Below are positions 34,507-43,665 of a DNA stretch of 64,000 bases, piece after piece (the first letter of the stretch is position 1; the number at the start of each line of letters is the position of its first letter). Both the position numbers and the translations under genes were made by a program. Under the pieces are notes generated by a model. The model did no database searches. It saw nothing but the letters and a program-made list of their open reading frames with translations, and was not told the origin of the DNA. The DNA is from DATKFM01 sp963810485 (GTDB lineage Bacteria > Pseudomonadota > Alphaproteobacteria > Dongiales > Dongiaceae), in assembly GCA_963810485.1 (NCBI GenBank), contig CAWENQ010000007.1, positions 310,001 to 374,000 of the forward strand. The letters are read 5' to 3'.

Positions 34507-36230
34507 ATGCCCATGGACATGGTGACCATGACCATCATCGACTCGACGATGGTCTCCATCTGCCGGGAGATGGGCATCTCCCTGATGAAGACGTCCTATT
34601 CGACGATCTTCAACGAGGGGCTGGATTTCACCTGCGCGCTTGCCGATGCCGAGGGCGAGATGATCGCCGTCGCCGAGTTCAATCCGGCGCAGATCGGCGG
34701 CATGCCGCTGGTGGTGCAGAGCTCGGTGCGCGAACTCTCGACCGAGCCGCTCGAGCCCGGCGACGTCATCGTCCATAACGATCCCTATCGCGGCGGCTTG
34801 CATACGCCCGAGCATTCCTTCTTCACGCCGATCTTCGTCGATGGCGAGCTGATGGGCTATGCGGTCGCCATCGGCCATGTGGCGGAAGTGGGCGGCTCGG
34901 TGCCCGGCGGCTTTCCCAGCGAGGCGACGGAGATCTTCCATGAAGGCCTGCGGGTGCCGCCGATCAAGATCAAGCGCGCCGGCAAGGACAATGACGATGT
35001 CTGGAAGCTGCTGCTGGCCAATGTGCGCACGCCCGCGGCACAACTACGGCGACTACCGCGCGCTGATCGGCTCCGTCGAGATGGGGGCGCAGCGCACCGA
35101 GGCGCTGATCCGGAAGTACGGCAAGGAGGTGTTCAAGAGCACCTGCCGCGACCTGATGGATTATTCGGAAGCGCGCATGCGCGCCGAGCTGAAGGCCTTT
35201 CCCGACGGGCACTATGCCTTCGACGACTACATGGAGGATGACGGCATCGAGGACCGGCCCTACCGCATCCATGTGGAGTGCCATGTGCAGGGCGACGAGA
35301 TCGTGGTGGACTTCACCGGCTCGGACAAGCAGGCGAAGGGGCCCATCAACGCCACCCTGGGCGTCACCTGGAGCGCCACCTACAACGCGCTGCTGCATCT
35401 GACCGATCCGTCGATCCCCAAGAACTCCGGCTGCTTCCGGCCGATCAAGGTGCTGGCGCCGCCGGGCACCGTGGTGAATGTCGACTATCCCGCGCCGGAA
35501 GTCGGCGGCAACACCGAGACCCATCCGCGCATCGCCTACACCGTGATCGGCGCGCTGGCCCAGGCGGTGCCGGAGCGGGCGCCGGCGACCGACGCCGCGA
35601 CCCATTGCAACTTCCTGTTCGGCGGCACCGATCCGGTCACCGGCGAGTACTATGTCTGCTACGACCTGCTGACCGCCGGCTGGGGCGGCCGGCCTTTCGC
35701 CGACGGCAACAACGCGGTCAACGGCATCAACGGCAATTGCCGCATGATCCCCGCCGAAGTGTACGAAGTGCGCTTCCCCTGGCTGATCGAGGAACTGTCG
35801 CTCGTGCGTGGATTCCGGCGGCGCCGGCGACTATCGCGGCGGCCTCGGCGTCTCCAAGCGCGTGCTCTGCCGGAAAGCGCCGATCACCGTCAGCCATATG
35901 GGCGACCGCCACAAGCGAAGGCCCTGGGGACTCCATGGCGGCGGCGAGGCGGCGAGCGCCGGCATCCGGATCAAGCGCGCGGGCACGGACAAATGGCTGA
36001 CCGCCGTCGAAGGCGAGGGCAAGATCTCGCCCTCGAAGTTCGCCGGCTTGACCATCAATCCCGGCGACCGCGTCTGGCTCCACAATGGCGGCGGCGGCGG
36101 CTGGGGCGATCCGCGCAAGCGCGACCGCGCGAAGATCGTCCAGGACATCCGCGAAGGCTGGGTGACGCGCGAGCGCGCCGAGCGCGACTACGGCCCTTCG
36201 CCCGCCATCAAGAAGAACGCGGCAGAGTGA
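34507..36230 (+). CDS. hydantoinase B/oxoprolinase family protein (HyuB-like), frameshifted as read
   Basis: Reconstructed 573-residue B subunit. Frame 1: MVTMTIIDSTMVSICREMG to KLLLANVRTP, with HNDPYRGGLHTPE and GHVAEVGGSVPG. Frame 2: NYGDYRALIGSVEMG to IEELSLVR, with VDFTGSDKQAKGPIN and EVGGNTETHPRI. Frame 3: SGGAGDYRGGLG to the stop, with HNGGGGGWGDP. The breaks at about 35032-35034 and 35809 are each cured by removing one base. Together with HyuA it should form the ATP-dependent ring-opening or carboxylase complex. Begins 4 bp after the enolase-superfamily gene. Confidence 0.85.
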
Positions 36231-36237
36231 GGGCGCT

Positions 36238-36447
36238 ATGCGATTCGCCGACAAGCGCTACTACATCGAGGCCTACGACAAATGCACCAACTGCGGCGTG
36301 CTGATCTATGACGCGGGGCTGAAGGCGAAAGCCGCCGACGGCAAAGAGCAACTCTACTGCTCAGACTGGTGCCGCGACTGGGCGGCGCAGCGGGAAGCGG
36401 GGAAGAAGCCGGTGTTGCCGCTGGTGCAAGTCAAGCGCTCACGATGA
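36238..36447 (+). CDS. small Cys4 (zinc-ribbon-like) protein of the hydantoinase operon
   Basis: A 69-residue protein starting 7 bp after hyuB. KCTNCGVLIYD and LYCSDWCRDW provide four cysteines (about residues 16, 19, 41, 45) spaced like a zinc knuckle; the tail is basic. Acetone and acetophenone carboxylases of the same superfamily also carry a small metal-binding subunit, so a third subunit of the HyuAB complex is a reasonable inference. It is not similar in detail to anything I can name. Confidence 0.72.
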   Translation: MRFADKRYYIEAYDKCTNCGVLIYDAGLKAKAADGKEQLYCSDWCRDWAAQREAGKKPVLPLVQVKRSR

Positions 36448-36468
36448 CTTTCAAGCTCAGTGACGGCT

Positions 36469-38377
36469 CTAGACGGATTTATTGTGTGCTAGAACTTCCG
36501 CTAACCCCAGCTTTGCGAAGTTCAGCAAGTTCATGTTCAGTTGCCGGGAATTCGGATAACAGGCCCGTTTGCGGTAGTCGGCAAGGGTGAACGACGGTTC
36601 AAGTGCGATTGCCTGGCCTAGAGCGGCATGCGCTTCGTCGGTCTTGTTCATCGCGGTATAGCTGAGTGCGCGTATCAGTAGATTGCCAAACCCAGGGATC
36701 CTCGACCAGCATGGAAAACCTGATCGCCTCTTCGTACTTGCCCTTGTAGTAGATACGACCATGCAAGCGCACCATTCACCCAGTTGTGATCTCCTGTGGG
36801 ATCACGTCTAAGCGCCTCTTTTGCGACTATGATCGCCTCGTCGATTGCTGCCGGTTCATGCCATCCGGCGCAATTAGAATATCTCCGGAAGGTCTGCCAA
36901 TGTCGCAACATCGTAGGGCCCTAAAGCCCGTGCTGCTTTTGCCTCTGTCAGGGCCCCACCGACATCCTGCGTGAAGTAAGTGTGAAGAAACGCCAAAAGG
37001 TGATGGCCCCTGTGCTGCGTGAATGGTGTTGCCCGCGGATCCGCTAGTGCCTCCTTCACCAGTTTATAGGCTCGATGAAGGTCCTCACTGCCGGTCTCGC
37101 CCCATCCCTGGTACCAGTTTTGAAAATATCCCCAGCCGAGTTTCATACGGAGCAGAGATGAATCTGGGAATTTCGTAAGGCCTTCTTGCCAAATGCGTCG
37201 TGCCGTCGCCATATCCTCCTTTGTGAATCGGAAGAAGTATTCATGGCCGCGCAGGTAGTAGTCATATTCTTCGAGATGCGCTGAGTCCCTGCCCCAGGCT
37301 TGTTCATATTCTTTCTTCTTTATCTGCCCGCGCTCGCTTGTCAACGACGCTACGACCTTCTCGGTTACCTCGTCGTGCAACACCCAGGGATCGCTGCCTT
37401 CGTTCTCGTAGCCATCGGCCCAGACGTGCCCGTTCGTGCGGGCGTCGATGAGCTGCGCGGTGATCCGCACTTTGTCGCCTTTCCTTTGCGCGCTGCCCTC
37501 GAGCACGTAGGTGACCCCGAGTTCCTTGCCTATCTGACGGACATCAACGTCCTTGCCTTTGTATGCAAAGCTGGATTGGCGAGAAACGACCGTGAGGTCT
37601 GAAAAGCGCGACAGCAGGGTGATGATGTCCTCACTGAACGCCATCGCCGAGATAATCGAGCTCCGGATCGCTGCTCATGTTGACGAAGGGCAACACGGCA
37701 ATCGAGGGAAAGCCGCCCGGTGGCGATGCGGGGCGTGGATAGTAATACCAAACCGCAAGACTTCCGGCACAGATTAGAAGAAAAACCACCAGAGCCGCCG
37801 CAACTGTCCACCGCAAACCGGACCGGCGATGCGAGTGGGGCGCCGGCCGCCGGCCAGCCGTACCATCGGCGAGGATGCGATACACAGCCACCGGCTCGGC
37901 GATGTTCTTCAACCGCTCCTCGCCTTTGGCTTCAAACCGGAGCGCCAGCTTGTGCTTCACGTGATCCGCGACTGTGCTAGAAACGGCGATGCCGCCGGGT
38001 TCCGCCAGCTGTTGCAGCCGCGCGGCGATGACCACGCCTTCGCCGTGGCGGTCCTCGTCCTCGATGATGACGTCGCCGAGATTGATGCCCATGCGCACGT
38101 CGATGCGTTGCCCGTCGGCGAGGCCATTGTTGCGCTCGGCCATCTGCCGCTGGAGGAGCACCGCGCATTCCACGGCATCCACCACGCTGCCGAATTCGGC
38201 CAAGAGGCCGTCGCCGGTCAGCTTGAAGATGCGGCCGTGATGTCCGGCGATCTCGGGTTCGAACAGGTCTTTCCGGTGCGTACGCAAACGTTCGAACGTG
38301 TCCGCCTCATCCAGCTCCATGAGGCGGCTGTAACCGACCACGTCGACCGCAAGTATTGCGGATAGTCTGCGTTCCAT
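36469..38377 (-). CDS. class III adenylate cyclase with membrane segment and TPR region, frameshifted as read
   Basis: Reconstructed about 634 residues. N-terminal cyclase domain (LSAILAVDVVGYSRLMELDE with the first metal Asp; FKLTGDGLLAEF with the second and the Lys of KxxGD), a membrane helix (VAAALVVFLLICAGSLAVW, about 195-215), then SIAVLPFVNMSSDPELDYLGDG and an FlgO/TolB-N-like domain, and C-terminal TPR repeats. Breaks at about 37637, 36876-36882, 36752 and 36688-36690 are each cured by removing one base. Many rhizobia have such CadC-like cyclases. The 36.5-37.7 kb part is visibly poorer in GC than its neighbours. Confidence 0.75.
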
Positions 38378-38500
38378 GCCCCCGCCTTTCAGTCGGCCGA
38401 GGGGACCCTGGCACCGCGATCATGATAGGCCCGATGATTGCCCAGGCGAAGAGCAAAGTTCTGGAATGAATTCAACCCAGTGGATGAAAGCGCCGGTCGG

Positions 38501-39353
38501 CTATGAGCCGCCCAGCCTGTGCGTGGCCTGGCGCAGGAAAGCAGTAGCCGCCCGCGCATCTGCAAACTCCCGCAGCCGTTCATGGCCGATCACCTCGCCG
38601 ATCTTCACATCGATGCGGCGGCCGATCTTGTTGCGCACCTCGTGGAACAGCAGGCCGTAGCGCAGCGCCTGGTGAAGATGGGAGGCGATGTGGAACAGGC
38701 GGCTGTTCTGGCCGTGGAAATAGACCGGCAGCACGTCGGCGCCGGCGGCCAACGCCAGCTTTGCCGTCAGCGAGCCCCAGGGCCGTTCCACCACCGGACC
38801 GAGCGCGCTGGTGGCCGTGGCCACGCCGCCGCCGGGGAATATCAGGAGCGCACCGCCGCGATCCAGCAATTCACGCGCCTTGCGGCGCGACTCCAGATTG
38901 TTCCTTGTTGCGGCGTCGGTGCCGGAGAAATCCACCGGCAGGATGTGGGACCGCACTTCCGGCGCCTGATGCAGCACGCGATGGGTCATGATCTGGAAAT
39001 CGCCGCGCGCCTGCGCCACCAGGCGGCAGAGGATGATGCCGTCGAGCACGCCGAAGGGATGATTGGCGATGACCACCAGCGGGCCCGATGCCGGAATCGC
39101 GGCGCGGGGATCGCGGTCGGGCCGCACATCGAGTTCGCAGGGCATCGATCGCGTCCTGCCAGAACAGCTCATGAGGGCGCGCCAACCTGGCATGCTCTTC
39201 ATAGAGGCGGCGGATGCGCGGTTGGCCGCTGGCAAACTCCAAGAGCCTGATGACGCTTTGGCCAAGACGGCCGAGCTCGTCGGAGGCATAGCTGAACCGC
39301 GGCGGCGGCAGCGCGCCGTCGGTCGCTTCATCGAATGTGATTGTGCTGGTCAT
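38501..39353 (-). CDS. lysophospholipid acyltransferase family protein (hemolysin-type), frameshifted as read
   Basis: Reconstructed about 283 residues. Start MTSTITFDEATDGA at 39353; after QDAIDAL the frame shifts (extra base at about 39137) into LDVRPDRDPRAAIP and the PlsC-like core: catalytic HX4D in ANHPFGVLDG, then LLIFPGGGVATA and LPVYFHGQNSRLF. This type is found as a stand-alone enzyme or fused to an OlsB-like domain in ornithine-lipid synthesis. It lies near no olsB here (olsB is at 1.6 kb), and the substrate is not established. Confidence 0.8.
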
Positions 39354-39447
39354 GCACCCTATATAGGTGCGCCAGGTTCCCGTTTTATGGCAGTGCGGCG
39401 ACGGTGAGGTAAACGCAACTCGCTATCAGCGCGCCAAACCCAGGGCA

Positions 39448-40794
39448 TTAACCAAGCTCCAGATAGCGCTTCAGCTCGGCGGTGCTCACAGCGCGTCGGA
39501 GGGCGGTGTCTTCGGCTTCGCATACCGCGGCGAAGTGATCGACAAAGGCAGTGCCGAACAGGCGCTTGGCCTTGGCGCTGGCGCGGAAGCGGCGCGTGGC
39601 TTCCAAGAGGTCGGCGGGAAGGCGCGGCGCGTTCTCCGGAATCTCGTTCGGTCCGCCGGCTGTTATGGGCGCGTCGGTCAGCTTCAGCTTGCGGTCGAGA
39701 CCGTCGAGCCCCGCCGCCAGGAACAGCGCCAGGCCGAGATGCACATTGAGATCGCTGCCGGGCAGACGCAGCTCCAGCCGCGTCATCGCTTCAGTCTCCG
39801 CCGCCGTACGCACCGCCGCCGCATAATTGTAGGGCGCCCAGCTCGTCGTCTTCGGCGCCCAACTGCCGGGCGAGAGACGGCGATAGGCGTTGACCGTATG
39901 GGCGATCATCGGAAACGCCTCGGGCAGGAGATCGATCACGCCGGCGAGGAACGACTTCGCGGTCGCGCTCAGCCCGTTGGCATCTTTTGGGTCGGCAAAG
40001 AGATTGCGGCCGGTCTTTCGGTCCCGCAGCGACAGCACGATATGGCCGCCGATGGCGGAAAAGCCGTCGCCCAGCAATGGCATGAAAGACGCGGTCATGT
40101 TCCGCCGGCGGCAGAAAGCCTTGGTATAGAGCCGGAAGAAGGCGGCATCGTCGGCGGCGCGCATCGGCGATTGGTGCCGCAGCGTGACTTCGAAGCAGCC
40201 GGGACCGAGCTCGCCGCCCAGCGCGAAGGGATCGATGCCGGCATGGCGCAGCATCGACTCAAGTTCGCCGACGAACTCCGCATGCACGGCCGCCGTCTGT
40301 CCCGACCAGCAGCGATTATCGGGCGCGAAGGAGTCGAGCCCTGCGAAATTCTTGGCGCGCAGGGACTCGGCCGTTTCGTTGAGGGCGATGAATTCGAACT
40401 CGAATGCGGCGCGGATGTCGAAGCCGCGCTGGGCGGCCTTCTCGATCTGTGCGGCAAGCACCCGCCGCGGCATGATATCCGCTTGCGGCCCGGCATAGTC
40501 GGCCACCAGGGCCGCGGCGTTGGGCTCAAACGGAAAGGGCCGCAGCGAATCCGGATCGTAGGCGATGGTCTCGCTGCCATAGGGGCCGGGGAACATGATG
40601 TTCTCGGCGATGTCCCATTTCGGCAGCACATTGGCGAAGACGGCGGTGTCCACGCCATCGAGCAGTTCTTTCCGCCGCAGCCGCCGTTCGCGGAACACGC
40701 CGGCGAAATCAAAGATGCCGGCATGGACGATATCGGCCTTAAGTGCGGTCAGCCCCTTCGCCAGCCGCGCCCGGACGTCATTGCGTTTCGCCAA
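39448..40794 (-). CDS. glutamine synthetase family protein with diverged active site
   Basis: A 448-residue GS-fold ligase. Kept: FEFEF early in the catalytic domain, GELGPGCFEV, and the RLELRLPGSDLNVHL block that carries the metal Glu and ligand Arg. Changed: the FMPKP...HxHxSL motif reads FMPLLGDGFSAIGGHIVLSL (lysine-proline lost, second His replaced by Val), and NRxAxxR reads NYAAAVR. It may act on another amine (gamma-glutamylpolyamine type) or have lost activity. It lies 18 bp downstream of mutS in the same direction. Confidence 0.8.
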   Translation of the reverse strand: MAKRNDVRARLAKGLTALKADIVHAGIFDFAGVFRERRLRRKELLDGVDTAVFANVLPKWDIAENIMFPGPYGSETIAYDPDSLRPFPFEPNAAALVADYAGPQADIMPRRVLAAQIEKAAQRGFDIRAAFEFEFIALNETAESLRAKNFAGLDSFAPDNRCWSGQTAAVHAEFVGELESMLRHAGIDPFALGGELGPGCFEVTLRHQSPMRAADDAAFFRLYTKAFCRRRNMTASFMPLLGDGFSAIGGHIVLSLRDRKTGRNLFADPKDANGLSATAKSFLAGVIDLLPEAFPMIAHTVNAYRRLSPGSWAPKTTSWAPYNYAAAVRTAAETEAMTRLELRLPGSDLNVHLGLALFLAAGLDGLDRKLKLTDAPITAGGPNEIPENAPRLPADLLEATRRFRASAKAKRLFGTAFVDHFAAVCEAEDTALRRAVSTAELKRYLELG

Positions 40795-40812
40795 GAAATC
40801 CTCCCCGCCTTC

Positions 40813-43506
40813 CTATTCTTTGCGGCCCAACAATCCTCGCAGCCTGTAGAGCAGCTCAAGCGCTTCCTTCGGCGAGAGTTCATCGGGATTGATGGCCGCC
40901 AGCGCCTGCTCCAATTCCGAGGGGCCTTTCTCCGGCCCGGCCTGCTTCACCGTGGCGGAAAACAGCGGCAGGTCGTCGGCGAGGCGGGCGAGCGCGCCGG
41001 CTTGTTCGCCCTGCTCCAAAGTTTCGAGCACCGATTCGGCCCGCGCCACCACGGCCGGCGGCAGGCCCGCCAGTTTCGCCACATGAATGCCGTAGGAACG
41101 GTCGGCGGCGCCGGGCGCAATCTCGTGCAGGAAGACGATCTCATGCTGCCACTCCTTGACCCGCATGGCGTGAGGCGCCAGCGCCGGCAGCTTCGCGGCC
41201 AGCGAGGTCAGTTCATGATAATGCGTGGCGAACAGCGCACGGCAGCGGTTGATCTCGTGCAGATGCTCCAGCGCCGCCCAGGCGATGGAGAGGCCGTCGA
41301 AGGTGGCGGTGCCGCGGCCGATCTCGTCCAGGATCACCAGGGAACGATCGGTCGCCTGGTTGAGGATCGCCGCCGTCTCCACCATCTCCACCATGAAGGT
41401 GGAGCGGCCGCGGGCCAGATCGTCGGCGGCGCCGACGCGGCTGAACAGGCGGTCGACGGCGCCGATATGGGCCGACGCCGCCGGCACGAAGGAGCCCATC
41501 TGCGCCAGCAAAACAATCAGCGCATTCTGCCGGAGAAACGTGGATTTGCCGGCCATGTTCGGGCCGGTGACCAGCCAAAGGCGCTGGCTTTCCGAGAGAT
41601 CGCAGTCATTGGCGACGAAGCTGCCGGAGGCATTCCTCTGCAGCGCCCGCTCCACCACGGGATGGCGCCCGCTCTTGATGTCGAACGCCGTGCTGCCGTC
41701 CACCAGCGGCCGGCAATAGCGGCCTTCCACGGCGAGTTCCGCCAGCGCGGCCGCCACGTCGAGCGTCGCCAGCGCACCGGCTGCCAGCGCGATCGCCTCG
41801 GCGCGCGCCGTCACCTCGCCCACGAGATCGGCGAACAGCGCCAGCTCGATGGCCAGCGCCTTGTCGGCGGCGGTGGCGATGCGCTGTTCCAGGTCGCCCA
41901 GCTCCACGGTGGTGAAGCGCATGGCGCTGGCCATGGTCTGGCGGTGGATGAAGCGCGCCGCGTCCTTCAGCAGCTTGTCAGCGTGGGTGGCCGTGGTCTC
42001 GATGTAGTAGCCCAGCACGTTGTTGTGGCGAATCTTCAGCGCGGAGATGCCAGTCTCGCCGCGATAGCGCGACTCCAGATCGACAATGAGACGGCGGCTG
42101 GCGTCGCGCAGCATGCGGAGCTCATCCAACTCCGGTTCGTAGCGCGGCGCGATGAAACCGCCATCCCTGATGATCAGCGGCAACTCTTCGGCAAGCGCCC
42201 GGGTCAACCGGTCCACCAGTTCGGCCTGATGGCCGAGATTACGCACGGTCTCCGCCAGCGCCGCGGGCAGGGCGCCCAGCTTCGGCGGCGATTCCAGTTG
42301 CTGGCGCAGCGCCGCCGCCTCGATCAGCGCGTCGCGCACCGCCGCCAGATCGCGCGGTCCGCCGCGGCCCAGGGAAAGCCGCGACAGCGCCCGTTCCATA
42401 TCCGGCACGCGGCGCAGGCGCTCGCGCAATGTCTCGCGCAAGTCTTCCTGCGCCACGAAATACGCCACCATGTCCTGCCGCGCGGCAATATCAGGGGGAT
42501 CGGTCAATGGCGCGGCCAGCCACGCCGCCAGCAGCCGGGCGCCGGCGCCGCTGCGGGTGCGGTCGATGGCCGATAGCAGCGAGCCCTGGCGCTCGCCGCC
42601 CAGGCTGCGCATCAGCTCGAGATTGCGCCGGGTGGCGGCGTCGATCTCCAGCACAGCACCCCGGGCCAGCCGCTTCGGCGGCGACAGGCGCGGCAGCTTG
42701 CCCTGCTGGGTCGTCTCCACATAGTCCACCAGCGCACCGGCGGCGGCGAGTTCGGCCCGAGAGAATCCACCGAAGCCTTCCAGCGCCTGCACGCCATAGA
42801 GCTTCTCCAGGCGGCGGCGGCCGTTGTCGCTGTCGAAGCGCGGGTTGGGCAGCGGCGAAAGGACCGATCTCCAATCGTTGAACAGCTCGAAAAGCTTGAC
42901 ATCCCGCAGCAGCCGGTCGGCCAGCAGGATCTCGCCGGGATCGAGCCGCGCCAGCGCAGCACCCAGCTCCACCGCTGAAATCGGCTGGGTATGGAAATCG
43001 CCTGTCGACATATCGAGCCAGGCCAAGCCGATCTCGCCACCAGCATCGGCCAGCGCCACCAGATAGTTGTGGCGCCGCGCATCCAGCAGCGCGTCTTCAG
43101 TGATGGTGCCTGGCGTCACCACGCGGATGACTTCGCGCCGCACGACGGCTTTGGCGCCGCCGCGCTTCTTCGCTTCGGCGGGATCCTCCATCTGCTCGCA
43201 GACCGCGACCTTGAAGCCGTTGCGGATCAGCTTCGCCAGGTAGCCATCCATTGCATGGGCCGGCACGCCGCACATGGGGATGTCCTGGCCGCCATGCTGG
43301 CCGCGCTTGGTCAGCGCGATATCCAGCGCCTTCGCCGCCTTCACCGCGTCCTCGAAGAACAGCTCGTAGAAATCCCCCATGCGATAGAACAACAGGCAGT
43401 CGGGATAGGCCCGCTTGCTGGCCAGGTACTGCGCCATCGCCGGCGTGGCGAAGGCGGCCGGATCGGGCGCGGCGACGGCGGCGGCAGGCTGGAGTTCAGC
43501 GTTCAT
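40813..43506 (-). CDS. mutS: DNA mismatch repair protein MutS
   Basis: Mismatch recognition ATPase of 897 residues. N-terminal mismatch-binding loop MAQYLASKRAYPDCLLFYRMGDFYELF type segment contains the Phe-x-Glu-like GDFYELF; the ATPase has Walker A GPNMAGKSTF (about residue 645), LFSRVGAADDLARGRSTFMVEM and Walker B LVILDEIGRGTATFDG, then FATHYHEL. C-terminal helix-turn region is complete. Divergent from maeB, with 159 bp between starts. Confidence 0.97.
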   Translation of the reverse strand: MNAELQPAAAVAAPDPAAFATPAMAQYLASKRAYPDCLLFYRMGDFYELFFEDAVKAAKALDIALTKRGQHGGQDIPMCGVPAHAMDGYLAKLIRNGFKVAVCEQMEDPAEAKKRGGAKAVVRREVIRVVTPGTITEDALLDARRHNYLVALADAGGEIGLAWLDMSTGDFHTQPISAVELGAALARLDPGEILLADRLLRDVKLFELFNDWRSVLSPLPNPRFDSDNGRRRLEKLYGVQALEGFGGFSRAELAAAGALVDYVETTQQGKLPRLSPPKRLARGAVLEIDAATRRNLELMRSLGGERQGSLLSAIDRTRSGAGARLLAAWLAAPLTDPPDIAARQDMVAYFVAQEDLRETLRERLRRVPDMERALSRLSLGRGGPRDLAAVRDALIEAAALRQQLESPPKLGALPAALAETVRNLGHQAELVDRLTRALAEELPLIIRDGGFIAPRYEPELDELRMLRDASRRLIVDLESRYRGETGISALKIRHNNVLGYYIETTATHADKLLKDAARFIHRQTMASAMRFTTVELGDLEQRIATAADKALAIELALFADLVGEVTARAEAIALAAGALATLDVAAALAELAVEGRYCRPLVDGSTAFDIKSGRHPVVERALQRNASGSFVANDCDLSESQRLWLVTGPNMAGKSTFLRQNALIVLLAQMGSFVPAASAHIGAVDRLFSRVGAADDLARGRSTFMVEMVETAAILNQATDRSLVILDEIGRGTATFDGLSIAWAALEHLHEINRCRALFATHYHELTSLAAKLPALAPHAMRVKEWQHEIVFLHEIAPGAADRSYGIHVAKLAGLPPAVVARAESVLETLEQGEQAGALARLADDLPLFSATVKQAGPEKGPSELEQALAAINPDELSPKEALELLYRLRGLLGRKE

Positions 43507-43665
43507 GCTCGGGGTCCTAGCCCATTAATTCCGACCAATCCAGCATTGGCCGCCATTGGCTGGCCCGCCTTCCCTTTCGGCCTGTTTCGTGCCAGCTTGC
43601 TGGCGAAGAATCTTCAACCAAAACAGATACTCACTCGGCATTCATAAGGGGCGGCAGGCGGGAAG

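Noticed and set aside
39367..42576. Open frame of 1069 codons on the plus strand
   Set aside because: Antisense shadow of the glutamine synthetase-like gene and mutS; no recognisable family and biased composition.
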